This document shows, one piece after another, positions 43,667 to 52,209 of a stretch of DNA of 64,000 nt (positions within the stretch are counted from its first letter, which is position 1; each line of letters begins with the position of its first letter). The notes under the pieces are model-generated. The model did not search any database, was not told the DNA's origin, and was given only the letters and a program-made list of their open reading frames with translations. Source of the stretch: GCA-2731375 sp002731375 (lineage in GTDB: Bacteria > Pseudomonadota > Alphaproteobacteria > GCA-2731375); the NCBI GenBank assembly GCA_030752605.1, contig JASMDX010000003.1:1-64000 (forward strand), read 5' to 3'. The translations under genes and the position numbers were made by a program.

Positions 43667-46033
43667 ATGGCGGAAGCGGCGGAACAGCAAGGCGAACACG
43701 CGATCGACCCGGTCTGCGGCATGACGGTCTCGTTACCCACCGAAAAACCCTCCTTCGAACATGCGGGCGAGGTCTATTATTTCTGCTGTGCCGGTTGTGC
43801 CGGCAAGTTCGAAGGTAATCCCCAAGGCTATCTTGACGGCACCGCCCAGGCGGCGGCCCAGGTTGCCAAGGAGGCCGCGAAAGCCTTGGCCGCGCAAGAA
43901 GAGGGCGGCGACAGCCGAGGCGGCTATATCTGTCCCATGTGCCCCGACGCCTGGAGCGCCACGCCGGCGGCTTGCCCCGAATGCGGCATGGCGCTGGAAG
44001 CGGCCACGGTATCGATGGAGGCCGGGCCCAATGCCGAACTGATCGATATGACACGGCGCTTTTGGATCGGCGGCGCCCTTGCCCTGCCTGTATTGATCCT
44101 GGCCATGGGGGAGATGATACCGGGCCTTGCCAGCCTTGTCGGCGGTGCGTGGAACCCATGGGCGCAGCTGGCCCTGAGCAGCCCCGTGGTGCTGTGGGCG
44201 GGCTGGCCATTCTTCCAACGGGGTTGGAAATCCCTGGCAACCATGAAGCTGAACATGTTCACCCTGATCGCCATCGGTACCGGTGCGGCCTACGGCTACA
44301 GCGCTATCGCCGTTTTGCTGCCCGGCGTCTTTCCCGAAGGTTTCCACGGCGCGGATGGGCGGGTTGCCATCTATCTGGAGTCCGCCGCGGCCATCATTAC
44401 CCTGGTGTTGCTGGGGCAGGTGATGGAGCTGCGCGCCCGTGAGCACACCTCGGGTGCCTTGCGGACCTTGCTGGATCTGGCGCCCAAGACCGCCTGGCGT
44501 CTGAACGACGATGGCGGGGAGGAAGAAGTCAGCCTGACCGAAGTGCGGGTGGGCGATCGGTTGCGGATCAGGCCCGGCGAAGGCATTCCGGTAGATGGCG
44601 AGATCGTGAACGGCCACAGCGCGGTCGATGAAGCGATGATTACGGGCGAGCCCCTGCCGGTAGAGAAAATCACCAGCGACGGCGTCATCGGCGGCACGCT
44701 TAATGGCACCGGTGCCCTGGTCATACGGGCCGACAAGGTGGGCGCGGAGACCATGCTGGCCCGAATTGTCCAGATGGTAGCGGAGGCACAGCGCAGCCGG
44801 GCGCCGATCCAGCGCATCGCCGATACGGTGGCCGGCTATTTCGTCCCCATCGTTGTCGCCTGCGCCATTGCTGCTTTCGCCGCCTGGGCCATTTGGGGGC
44901 CCAGCCCCGCCCTGGCATATGCATTGCTGGCCGCCGTGTCCGTGTTGATCATTGCCTGTCCCTGCGCCCTGGGCCTGGCCACGCCCATGGCGATCATGGT
45001 GGGCACCGGGCGCGGTGCCCAGGCCGGCGTCTTGATCAAGAGCGCCGAGGCGTTGGAGCGTTTCGAAAAAGTCGATATGCTGGTCGTCGATAAGACCGGT
45101 ACCCTAACCATGGGCAAACCGGCCTTGCAAAAAGTCATCGCCGCGCCCGGTTTCCAGGAGAACGAGGTTTTGGCCCTAGTGGCGAGCCTGGAGCGGGCCA
45201 GCGAACATCCCCTGGCCGCTGCTGTCGTTGCTGGCGCCCAGGCGCGGGAGCTGACGTTGGTCGAGCCAACCGGATTTCAGGCAACCATTGGCAAAGGTGT
45301 TGCAGGAGAGGTCGATGGCCGCGCGGTGGCTTTCGGCAACGCCGCCATGATGGCCGCGCGGGGCGCGGATATATCCGGTCTAGAGGCGGACGATTTGCGC
45401 AATCAGGGTGCCACCGCCATGTTCGCGGCGATCGACGGCAAGGCCGCTGGTCTGATCGCCGTCGCCGACCCGATCAAGGAGACCACGCCCAGCGCCATCC
45501 AGGCCCTACATGGGGAAGGTTTGCGCATCGTGATGCTGACCGGCGACAACCGCGCAACGGCGGAGGCGGTGGCGGCGCGGCTGAATATCGATGAGATCAT
45601 CGCCGATGTCCTGCCCGACGAGAAGAGCGCGGCGGTGCGCCGGCTGCAGGATCAGGGCCATGTGGTGGCCATGGCCGGCGACGGCGTCAACGATGCCCCC
45701 GCCCTGGCCCAGGCCAACATCGGCATCGCCATGGGAACCGGCACCGACGTTGCGATCGAAAGCGCCGGCGTTACCCTGGTCAAGGGCGATCTTTATGGCA
45801 TCGTGCGGGCCCGGCGGATCAGCCGGGCGACCATGCGTAATATCCGGCAAAATCTATTTTTTGCCTTTTTCTACAACGCCCTTGGCGTACCCCTGGCGGC
45901 GGGCGTGTTGTATCCGTTCTTTGGCCTGTTGCTCAGCCCCATGATCGCCGCCGCCGCCATGAGTTTGAGCTCCGTTTCGGTGATCACGAACGCGCTGCGC
46001 CTGCGCACCATACACTTGGAGATCAAGTCATGA
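43667..46033 (+). CDS. copA: copper-exporting P1B-type ATPase with N-terminal YHS domain
   Basis: 788 residues from the ATG at 43667 (GGGAG upstream). An N-terminal YHS domain (about 14-60, IDPVCGMTVSL...VYYFCCAGCAGKFE) and a second Cys/Met site (YICPMCPDAW...CPECGMALE) replace the usual HMA domain. The membrane core has the CPC metal motif (IIACPCALGLATP), phosphorylation site DKTGTLTMG, TGES-equivalent ITGEPLPVEK and hinge MAGDGVNDAPALA. It pumps Cu(I) out of the cytoplasm. The stop overlaps the cueR start as ATGA; the promoter is CueR-type. Confidence 0.96.
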   Translation: MAEAAEQQGEHAIDPVCGMTVSLPTEKPSFEHAGEVYYFCCAGCAGKFEGNPQGYLDGTAQAAAQVAKEAAKALAAQEEGGDSRGGYICPMCPDAWSATPAACPECGMALEAATVSMEAGPNAELIDMTRRFWIGGALALPVLILAMGEMIPGLASLVGGAWNPWAQLALSSPVVLWAGWPFFQRGWKSLATMKLNMFTLIAIGTGAAYGYSAIAVLLPGVFPEGFHGADGRVAIYLESAAAIITLVLLGQVMELRAREHTSGALRTLLDLAPKTAWRLNDDGGEEEVSLTEVRVGDRLRIRPGEGIPVDGEIVNGHSAVDEAMITGEPLPVEKITSDGVIGGTLNGTGALVIRADKVGAETMLARIVQMVAEAQRSRAPIQRIADTVAGYFVPIVVACAIAAFAAWAIWGPSPALAYALLAAVSVLIIACPCALGLATPMAIMVGTGRGAQAGVLIKSAEALERFEKVDMLVVDKTGTLTMGKPALQKVIAAPGFQENEVLALVASLERASEHPLAAAVVAGAQARELTLVEPTGFQATIGKGVAGEVDGRAVAFGNAAMMAARGADISGLEADDLRNQGATAMFAAIDGKAAGLIAVADPIKETTPSAIQALHGEGLRIVMLTGDNRATAEAVAARLNIDEIIADVLPDEKSAAVRRLQDQGHVVAMAGDGVNDAPALAQANIGIAMGTGTDVAIESAGVTLVKGDLYGIVRARRISRATMRNIRQNLFFAFFYNALGVPLAAGVLYPFFGLLLSPMIAAAAMSLSSVSVITNALRLRTIHLEIKS

Positions 46034-46452
46034 ATATCGGCGATGCCGCCAAGGCCACCGGCCTATCCTCGAAGACCATTCGCTATTACGAAAGCATTGA
46101 TCTGATCGCCGCCGACCGCATGGAGAACGGTTACCGCAGCTATACGGAGGCCCATGTCCACAAGCTGCGCTTCGTGCAAAGGGCGCGCGGTCTGGGCTTC
46201 TCCATCGATGATTGCCGGGCGCTTCTGTCGCTTTATGAAGACAAGCACCGGGCCAGCGCCGAGGTTAAGAACATCGCGCAAAAGCACCTCGAAGACATCG
46301 AAGGCAAGATCAGCGAATTGCAGGATCTGCAGGAAACATTGTCACACCTGATCGAGCACTGCGCCGGCGATCACCGTCCCGACTGCCCCATCATGGATGG
46401 TCTGTCAGGCGAACAGCACGAAGTTTTCGGCAAGGCGCCGAAGCTGCAGTGA
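46030..46452 (+). CDS. cueR: copper-responsive MerR-family regulator
   Basis: 140 residues. N-terminal HTH (MNIGDAAKATGLSSKTIRYYESIDLI), a dimerisation helix, and the metal loop C111-AGDHRPD-C119 with the PDCPI context typical of CueR Cu(I) sensors. It activates the promoter at 43592-43622 by distorting the 19-base spacer. It is co-translated with the ATPase gene (ATGA overlap). Confidence 0.95.
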   Translation: MNIGDAAKATGLSSKTIRYYESIDLIAADRMENGYRSYTEAHVHKLRFVQRARGLGFSIDDCRALLSLYEDKHRASAEVKNIAQKHLEDIEGKISELQDLQETLSHLIEHCAGDHRPDCPIMDGLSGEQHEVFGKAPKLQ

Positions 46453-46461
46453 TTTTACGAA

Positions 46462-46479
46462 GCGCCGATCAGTCGGCGC
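46462..46479 (+). terminator. hairpin after cueR
   Basis: GCGCCGA-TCAG-TCGGCGC, a perfect 7-base stem 10 bases after the cueR stop, followed by ATTACTTTT. Probable terminator with a weak T run. Confidence 0.55.
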
Positions 46480-46510
46480 ATTACTTTTGTGAAAACGAGC
46501 ACGGCATATC

Positions 46511-46939
46511 ATGAACAAAAAAACCTCGGAAAATACCAACCTGATGGTGCGCCTGAAGGCAAAGCTGCCGGCACTGGCGGTATTGGCCGTCGTGGCGGGC
46601 GGCGCCTGGGTGATGATCAATCAATCGATACAGCAAAGCAGTTCGGTGACCGTCGATGTAAAGGTGCCGAAACTATCGGCGATGGGGCTGCAAGGCGAGA
46701 ATGCCGGCGGCGGACCGGGCGGGCCGCCGCTGGCACACAAGATCTATCAACCCGGACATCACGCCGACGGCGCCTTTTCGTTTGCCTTGAAAAAAGGCGT
46801 CGGCTAGCATCATTGGCGTTTCGGCAGCATGCTGCCCCAGCCCCAAGTCAGCGCAACGGATACCAAGGCCTTCATCGGCTATGTCCACGAGCTGCAAGTG
46901 GCGAACGGTATCTCCCATGAACCCCACCGCATGCGCTAA
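46511..46939 (+). pseudogene. c-type cytochrome remnant lacking its haem motif and with an in-frame stop
   Basis: The frame encodes an N-terminal membrane segment (LPALAVLAVVAGGAWVMI), then LSAMGLQGENAGGGPGGPPL and AHKIYQPGHHADGAFSF, and stops at TAG 46805-46807. The same frame continues with HHWRFGSMLPQPQVS and TKAFIGYVHELQVANGI to a TAA at 46937-46939. The C-terminal pattern (HxWRFGxMPxP, YVxxLQxANGI) is that of monohaem cytochromes c, with the axial Met in FGSM. The CxxCH expected before the GPPL segment is missing, apparently by a deletion between two Gly-Glu codons. Two independent lesions make it non-functional as a cytochrome. Confidence 0.75.
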
Positions 46940-46944
46940 AAGGC

Positions 46945-48000
46945 CTAGCTCGCAGGCAGGAATACGCCCTTGCCGGTTTTCTGCTGATCGAACAGTTGGT
47001 AGGCCTCTTCCGCCTGGTCCAACTTCCAGCGGTGGGTGAACAGGCGGTCCACATCGACGCCACGGTCGGCGACAAAGCGGGCACAATCGGCCAAACCGAC
47101 ATTGGAAAAAGTCCACGACCCGATCAAGGTGACTTGCCGGCGCAGCAGATCTGGGCTGACCTCCAAAGTCACCTCGCCGCCCTCGCCCACATAGCAGCAC
47201 GCGCCCCAGGCCCGCGTCGCGCGCACCGCCTGGGCCCGCGCCTGGGCCGAGGATGAGGCGTCCAGGGTTTTCTCGGCGCCCTCGCCGTGGGTCAGATCCC
47301 GGATCGCCTGTACCGGGTCATCGGCCATGGGGTCAAGGACGACATCCGCACCCAATTCAGCGGCAAGCTGACGGCGCTCGGGCGAGATATCCAGGGCAAT
47401 CACGCGGGCACCCATGGCATGAGCAAGCTGGGTGACAGACAGGCCGACCGGTCCTTGGCCAAAGACGGCAATGGTCTCGTCGCCATGTAGGGACAACCGT
47501 TGCAGGGCGCCAAAGGCCGTTCCGGTGCCGCAGGCGATGGCCGCCCCGGTCTCGAACGATAGTTCATCAGGCAACGTCACCAGGCTTTCGACTGGCACCT
47601 TCATATAAGGGGCATGGGCGCCATGGGCGACCGAGCCGAAGACCACCGCTCCATCCGCACACATTTGCCGCCAGCCCGCCATGCAGTGGCGGCAGACGCC
47701 GCAGCCATCATAGTGAAAGTCAATCACTCGCTGGCCGATCCGGGCCTCGCGCCCGGTCACCGCCGAACCAAGCTCGACCACGATGCCACAGGGTTCGTGC
47801 CCGGCGATCACCGGTTCCATCGAGCGCTTGATGCCGCCGCGCACCACGCCGGGAATGAAGGGTTCGCGGTAGCCCTTGAGGTCGGTGCCACACATTCCGG
47901 AGGCCTTGATCTCCAGGATCACATCCCGCGGACCCGGTTGCGGATCGGGAAATTCGCGCAACTCGGTCCTGCTTTCGCCAATAAATACGACACCCTTCAT
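46945..48000 (-). CDS. zinc-dependent medium-chain alcohol dehydrogenase
   Basis: 351 residues. Catalytic zinc site in ASGMCGTDLKGY and later GHEPCGIVVELG, structural zinc lobe CGVCRHCMAGWRQMC, and Rossmann motif AVFGQGPVGLSVTQLAHAMGA. It oxidises a secondary or primary alcohol with NAD(P). The substrate may be a threonine- or sorbitol-like polyol, but this is not readable. Divergent from the lyase gene across a 145-base region with two inverted repeats; the dead cytochrome gene lies just beyond its stop. Confidence 0.92.
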   Translation of the reverse strand: MKGVVFIGESRTELREFPDPQPGPRDVILEIKASGMCGTDLKGYREPFIPGVVRGGIKRSMEPVIAGHEPCGIVVELGSAVTGREARIGQRVIDFHYDGCGVCRHCMAGWRQMCADGAVVFGSVAHGAHAPYMKVPVESLVTLPDELSFETGAAIACGTGTAFGALQRLSLHGDETIAVFGQGPVGLSVTQLAHAMGARVIALDISPERRQLAAELGADVVLDPMADDPVQAIRDLTHGEGAEKTLDASSSAQARAQAVRATRAWGACCYVGEGGEVTLEVSPDLLRRQVTLIGSWTFSNVGLADCARFVADRGVDVDRLFTHRWKLDQAEEAYQLFDQQKTGKGVFLPAS

Positions 48001-48035
48001 TTCGCTGACCTCCCAAGCACTGATTACGGAACTAA

Positions 48036-48073
48036 ATAGCTAGATTAAGGCACTAAATTTCCAGACTAGCTAT
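48036..48073. promoter_or_regulatory. interrupted palindrome between divergent dehydrogenase and lyase genes
   Basis: ATAGCTAG and CTAGCTAT, perfect 8-base arms 22 bases apart, in an AT-rich stretch, with ACTAAAT twice nearby. Possible operator pair in the shared promoter region. Confidence 0.4.
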
Positions 48074-48077
48074 CGCC

Positions 48078-48099
48078 ATTGTGCGCGAAGGTGCACAAT
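48078..48099. promoter_or_regulatory. second inverted repeat in the divergent promoter region
   Basis: ATTGTGC-GCGAAGGT-GCACAAT, 7-base arms. It lies 47 bases before the lyase start; possible regulator-binding site. Confidence 0.4.
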
Positions 48100-48145
48100 C
48101 GAAGCAACAAACGCGCGAAGAACTTGCATACAGGGAGACAACGTC

Positions 48146-49504
48146 ATGCAGCAGGACAATCCCACATCACTACGTGTTCCTGATCCAGGTGTCGCGGACC
48201 TGTTGGCGCAGGACGCGCGTTGGCAGGCCTGGTTGGATGTGGAGGCGGCGCTGGCCAGGGCAGAGGCCGAGTTGGACATGATACCGGCGGCGGCGGCAAC
48301 CGAAATCACCCGAAAATGCGACCTTGCGTTGTTTGACCGCGCGCGCCTTACGGAAGGCTTTCAGCGCACCGGGCACAGCCTGGTGCCACTGATCTGGGAG
48401 TTGTCGCGACTATGTGATGGCGATGCCGGCAACTACGTGCATTGGGGTGCGACGACACAGAACATCACCCAGACCGGCGATCTATTGCAGTTGCGCAAGG
48501 TGCATCGGGTCTTCCTGCGCCAGCTGGGCGCGATCCTTGCCGCCCTGGCCGATCTGGCTGAACGGTCGAAGGACATGGCGCTGCCAGGCCGCACTCATGG
48601 GCAACACGCGGTACCCGCAACCTACGGCCTCAAGGTCGCGGTCTGGATCGACGAGTTCGCCCGCCATGTGGAGCGCCTTGAACAGTGCGGGCCGCGGGTC
48701 TTTCAGACCATGCTAGGCGGGGCGGCGGGAACCGCCGCCTCCTTCGGCGCTCAGGGCCTGGAAGTACAGGCACGGCTGGCCGCCCATCTGGATATGCCGC
48801 CAATGCCGGTGCCAGCCCGCACCATCATGGATCATTTGGCCGAACACATCATGGCGTTGGCCTTGTTGGCGGCCAGTTGCGGCAAATTCGCCAACGAGAT
48901 CTATACCGGCATGAAGCAGGAGTTTGGCGAGGTCGAGGAGCCGATTTCCGCCGGCACCGTCGGCAGTTCCACCATGCCGCAAAAGCGCAATCCGTTTACC
49001 TCGCAAGACATCATGGCCTATGCGGCGCAAATCCGTACCATGGTGCCCCTGGCCCTGGAAGCGGTGATGACCGAGCATGAGGCAAACCGGCAGACCTCGT
49101 TGATGATGCGACAGGCGCAAAATCAGGTCTGCGTTCTCATGGGGGATACGCTGGAGCGGGTGCGGATCCTGGCCGAGGGCATTGTGCTGAAGCCGGAGCG
49201 CATGCGCGCCAACCTCGACCTGACCAAGGGCTTGATCATGGCGGAGCCGATCATGCTGGCCCTGGGCGAGTTCGTGGGCCGGCAGGAGGCGCATGATATC
49301 GTTTACGACGCGGCCCAAGCGGTTGCGGTCGGCGAAAGCAGCTTTAGCGAACTGCTAGGCGCCGACCCGCGCTTCAACCAATATTTGTCGCCAGAACAGA
49401 TGGTGCGCATGCTGGACCCAACCAGATACACCGGCCTAAGCAGCCAGATCGCCCAGGAACAGGCGCAGCGCGCCCGCATCATGGCAAAAGGGCTTGCTGA
49501 CTAA
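48146..49504 (+). CDS. adenylosuccinate lyase / carboxymuconate cycloisomerase family lyase
   Basis: 452 residues. It belongs to the fumarase/aspartase superfamily by the signature GSSTMPQKRNP, with upstream conserved regions GNYVHWGATTQNITQTGD and GRTHGQHAVPATYGLK. The length and C-terminal extension resemble the PcaB-like group more than PurB. Likely reactions are elimination from a succinyl-type adduct or ring closure of a muconate. RBS GGGAG precedes the ATG. It is divergent from the alcohol dehydrogenase and may be controlled with it. Confidence 0.85.
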   Translation: MQQDNPTSLRVPDPGVADLLAQDARWQAWLDVEAALARAEAELDMIPAAAATEITRKCDLALFDRARLTEGFQRTGHSLVPLIWELSRLCDGDAGNYVHWGATTQNITQTGDLLQLRKVHRVFLRQLGAILAALADLAERSKDMALPGRTHGQHAVPATYGLKVAVWIDEFARHVERLEQCGPRVFQTMLGGAAGTAASFGAQGLEVQARLAAHLDMPPMPVPARTIMDHLAEHIMALALLAASCGKFANEIYTGMKQEFGEVEEPISAGTVGSSTMPQKRNPFTSQDIMAYAAQIRTMVPLALEAVMTEHEANRQTSLMMRQAQNQVCVLMGDTLERVRILAEGIVLKPERMRANLDLTKGLIMAEPIMLALGEFVGRQEAHDIVYDAAQAVAVGESSFSELLGADPRFNQYLSPEQMVRMLDPTRYTGLSSQIAQEQAQRARIMAKGLAD

Positions 49505-49523
49505 GGTTGCATGGGCATTTCGG

Positions 49524-50195
49524 CTATTTTTTGGCCCTGTCCAAGGCTTCTTGAATGTTAATGAAATGGCGCATGCGGTCGACCATGACCTCGGCCGAGG
49601 TCGTCGCCATGCCGAAGTTGAAAACAGCCAGCCCCCGGCCATCGACACCGACCAGATAGATCGAGGTCGTGTGGCCCATGGAATAGTCTTCCTCGGCATC
49701 GGCGCTTTTATCCTCGCCGTCGTCCTTGGGCAGCACGGTCTTGTTGTAATAAACGCGGTAGCCTTTTGCCGCCTTGGCGATTTGCTTCGCCGTGCCAGTC
49801 AGGCCAACGAGCCTGGGATGGAACGCTTCCACATAGTCCTTCATCACGTCGGCATCATCGCGCGCAGGATCAATTGTGATGAAAATCGGCTGTACCCAAT
49901 CTGCCTGCTCGCCCAGCATGTCCATGGATGTGCTCATGGCCTGCAAACCGGTCGGACAGACATCGGGACAATAAGTATAACCAAAGGCGATCAGCATGAG
50001 TTTGCCCCGGTAAGTCTCGTCCGTGACCTGCCGCCCCGTATGATCGGCCAAGGTGAACGGACCGCTGGGCGGATTCATGGTTATGGGATCGATCTTCTCC
50101 GCCACCGGGTCGGAATACAGCAAATAGCCCACCGCGCCGCCGGCAAGGCCGGTGCCGAAGACGATCGCCAGGATGGCCATGGCCATTTTGCTCAT
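49524..50195 (-). CDS. SCO1/SenC copper chaperone
   Basis: 223 residues. One N-terminal membrane anchor (ILAIVFGTGLAGGAVGYLLY) and a periplasmic thioredoxin-like domain with the copper motif C76-PDV-C80 and the distant His in YSMGHTTSIYLV. It delivers copper to cytochrome oxidase CuA sites or reduces disulfides in other copper enzymes. It follows the TlpA-like gene after 31 bases on the same strand and belongs with the cytochrome-assembly genes next to it. Confidence 0.93.
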   Translation of the reverse strand: MSKMAMAILAIVFGTGLAGGAVGYLLYSDPVAEKIDPITMNPPSGPFTLADHTGRQVTDETYRGKLMLIAFGYTYCPDVCPTGLQAMSTSMDMLGEQADWVQPIFITIDPARDDADVMKDYVEAFHPRLVGLTGTAKQIAKAAKGYRVYYNKTVLPKDDGEDKSADAEEDYSMGHTTSIYLVGVDGRGLAVFNFGMATTSAEVMVDRMRHFINIQEALDRAKK

Positions 50196-50226
50196 TGAGA
50201 GATCCCTTGTTTTTCCGCCGCCTGGG

Positions 50227-50754
50227 TCATAGTAGTTTCTCCAGTTCGTACTTCAACAACGTCTCGGTAACGGCGCCGGAGTGGACGTAGGTGATGTAGC
50301 CTTCGCGGTCGACGAAGAATGTATAGGGCAAGCCATGCAGGCCGTAATCCCGTTTTATGCTACCGGTCAGATCTAGGCCGGAAGGATAAGTAATGCTGTT
50401 CTTCGCCAGGAACTGTCGCGCCATGATTTCGGTGTCGTCGATGCCGACGCCGACGAACATCGCTCCCTTCGCGACGTATTCCTGGTAAACCTTTTCAAGA
50501 CCATTGGCCTCGATGCCGCAGGTAGTGCACCACGAGGCGAAGAAATTGATCACCACGGGACCACCCCTATGATCGCCCAGGCGAAATTCGCCGCCGCCGT
50601 CAAACCGCGTTATCGTGAAATCGGGCGCCAGGCTTCTTCCCGCCGTGGCGCCGCCGTCCTCGTCCTGGCAGCCCTGCAGAAAAAATGGGATGAACAGGAG
50701 CAGGACGACACCTAAAAATCGAATTCGCCCCGAATTTCGCCGCCACTTCCGCAT
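50227..50754 (-). CDS. TlpA-like thioredoxin-fold lipoprotein
   Basis: 175 residues from the ATG at 50754; the frame is open to 50802. Signal peptide with lipobox FFLQGC and then a thioredoxin domain with active site WCTTC, a cis-Pro region GLPYTFFVDREG and HSGAVTE near the end. It probably keeps periplasmic cysteines of apocytochromes or Sco reduced. Closely similar in pattern to the protein at 53508, suggesting duplication. First gene of the leftward unit with sco. Confidence 0.9.
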   Translation of the reverse strand: MRKWRRNSGRIRFLGVVLLLFIPFFLQGCQDEDGGATAGRSLAPDFTITRFDGGGEFRLGDHRGGPVVINFFASWCTTCGIEANGLEKVYQEYVAKGAMFVGVGIDDTEIMARQFLAKNSITYPSGLDLTGSIKRDYGLHGLPYTFFVDREGYITYVHSGAVTETLLKYELEKLL

Positions 50755-50869
50755 CAAATATACCGCCTTGGCCTCATCCTTGATCGATGCCCTTCGCCGC
50801 ATTTTTCTGTTTCTTTCCGGGCGGTTCGCGAAAGCGCAAAAGCTAACATTTTCAATAATTTAGGCATTC

Positions 50870-50884
50870 TAGACTGACAGTCTA
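50870..50884. promoter_or_regulatory. palindrome in the divergent TlpA/cytochrome promoter region
   Basis: TAGACT-GAC-AGTCTA, perfect 6-base arms. It lies between the divergent thioredoxin and cytochrome genes, 15 bases from the FNR-like box. Confidence 0.35.
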
Positions 50885-50898
50885 TATCCCCACGGTCC

Positions 50899-50912
50899 TT
50901 GACCTGTATCAA
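50899..50912. promoter_or_regulatory. FNR/anaerobox-like site
   Basis: TTGAC-CTGT-ATCAA, one base from the FNR consensus TTGAT-N4-ATCAA. It lies 67 bases before the cytochrome c start at 50980. A weak -10-like TAGGGT follows at a distance compatible with class II activation. The matching box at the right edge is 63957-63970. Confidence 0.6.
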
Positions 50913-50979
50913 ACGCCATGGCCTTGATCCAAGGTAGGGTTCGGGGCTGTTGTGAAGCTTGAAGGCGTAGGAAAAAAGG

Positions 50980-51402
50980 ATGAAAAAAATCAGCTCCTTA
51001 TTGCTTGTTGGCGCCCTGTTGGGAGCCGGATTTTTCGCCGCCGGCCAGGCCGTTGGCGGACAGCAATCCGACCCGACAGCCGCGTCCGCTTGGAAGGCGG
51101 GAAATGAAGACGGGGGCGGCAATTTTCTGAGCTATTGCATGCCGTGCCATGGCGACACCGGCAAGGGCGACGGCATGCTGTCGGAAGACCTTGATGTCAA
51201 GCCAAGGAACCTTTCGAGCCCCAAGTTCCTTTCTTCGAAATCGGACAAATATCTTTTCAAGGTCATCAAGGATGGCGGCGCCTCCGTCGGCCTGACCGAG
51301 AACATGACACCGTTCGCGGAGCAACTTAGCGACAAGGAAATCCGCAACATTATTGCCTACCTCAGGAAGGAAATTTGCAAGTGCGAGTTCAAGGAGGACT
51401 AG
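50980..51402 (+). CDS. monohaem c-type cytochrome
   Basis: 140 residues with a signal peptide (SLLLVGALLGAGFFAAGQA). The haem site is C53-MP-C56-H57, with the probable axial Met in LTENMTPFAEQLSD. It is a class I cytochrome with the usual closing helix DKEIRNIIAYLRKE and ends in a Cys pair (CKC). It is periplasmic, carrying electrons between the membrane complex and a terminal acceptor. It is the first gene of the rightward operon to 55414, downstream of an FNR-like box. Confidence 0.93.
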   Translation: MKKISSLLLVGALLGAGFFAAGQAVGGQQSDPTAASAWKAGNEDGGGNFLSYCMPCHGDTGKGDGMLSEDLDVKPRNLSSPKFLSSKSDKYLFKVIKDGGASVGLTENMTPFAEQLSDKEIRNIIAYLRKEICKCEFKED

Positions 51403-51429
51403 TCCAGCCTTGAACCACGGCGGATAAAT

Positions 51430-52209
51430 GTGATGCGATCAAGGATCCTGATACCCTGGCTGTCTTTGGTCCTGCTGCTGTCCCCATTCCTGGCGGCGGA
51501 AACGCGGGCCGATGATGAGCTGACAATTGGCCGGATGCGGGTCATGATATGGCCCGAATATGACGATCCTTCAATCCTGGTGGTCTACGATGGCCGTTTT
51601 GCCGATGACTCGAAATTCCCCACCGTCACGGATTTCCTCATCCCCAAGGATGCCATTATCAATGACATCTGCAGCCTGTCGCCGGGCGGACAGCATTTCT
51701 GCCAGTTATACGATATCAGCGAGGGGGAACACTACAATCGGGTCCGCCTCTCGCTGCCGTTCTCGAATTTCTATGTCAGCTTTCATCTTGCCCCGATCGA
51801 CCTTGATAGCGCGAATAGGCAAATTGAATACGCCATCAAGGCCAATCATCCGATCGACAACATGGAAGTGGATATTCAGCAGCCCTTGCGCACGACATCG
51901 TTCGCCATTTCTCCACCGGGGGGCAAGGCAAGCACTGATAAAGACTTCAATCATTTCAACTATGTCCTGGAAGACATCGCCAAAGGCGAGGATCGGGTAT
52001 TCAAGATTGCCTACACGAAAGAAACCAGGGAACCGTCGGTGGACGTCAAATACGCCTCCATGACCGGACGACGGGTCTGGGGCTCGCCCTATCAGACCCA
52101 GCGCAACGTTCGCACCATTGTCTATGCCGTCTTCGGCACCGGCATGGTTTTGGTGGTAGCCGCGCTGTTCTGGATCGTCCGGACAAGACGGCGGCGGGCA
52201 TCGCCATGA
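51430..52209 (+). CDS. exported, C-terminally anchored protein of unknown function
   Basis: 259 residues from a GTG (or the next ATG). Signal peptide (LSLVLLLSPFLAAETRA), a beta-rich periplasmic domain (about 30-215) with PEYDDPSILVVYDGRF and two Cys (DICSL and HFCQLYD) that may form a disulfide, then one membrane helix (TIVYAVFGTGMVLVVAALFW) and a basic tail. I recognise the general pattern from cytochrome-biogenesis neighbourhoods but can name no family. The CcmH-like gene overlaps its stop (ATGA). Confidence 0.72.
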   Translation: MMRSRILIPWLSLVLLLSPFLAAETRADDELTIGRMRVMIWPEYDDPSILVVYDGRFADDSKFPTVTDFLIPKDAIINDICSLSPGGQHFCQLYDISEGEHYNRVRLSLPFSNFYVSFHLAPIDLDSANRQIEYAIKANHPIDNMEVDIQQPLRTTSFAISPPGGKASTDKDFNHFNYVLEDIAKGEDRVFKIAYTKETREPSVDVKYASMTGRRVWGSPYQTQRNVRTIVYAVFGTGMVLVVAALFWIVRTRRRRASP

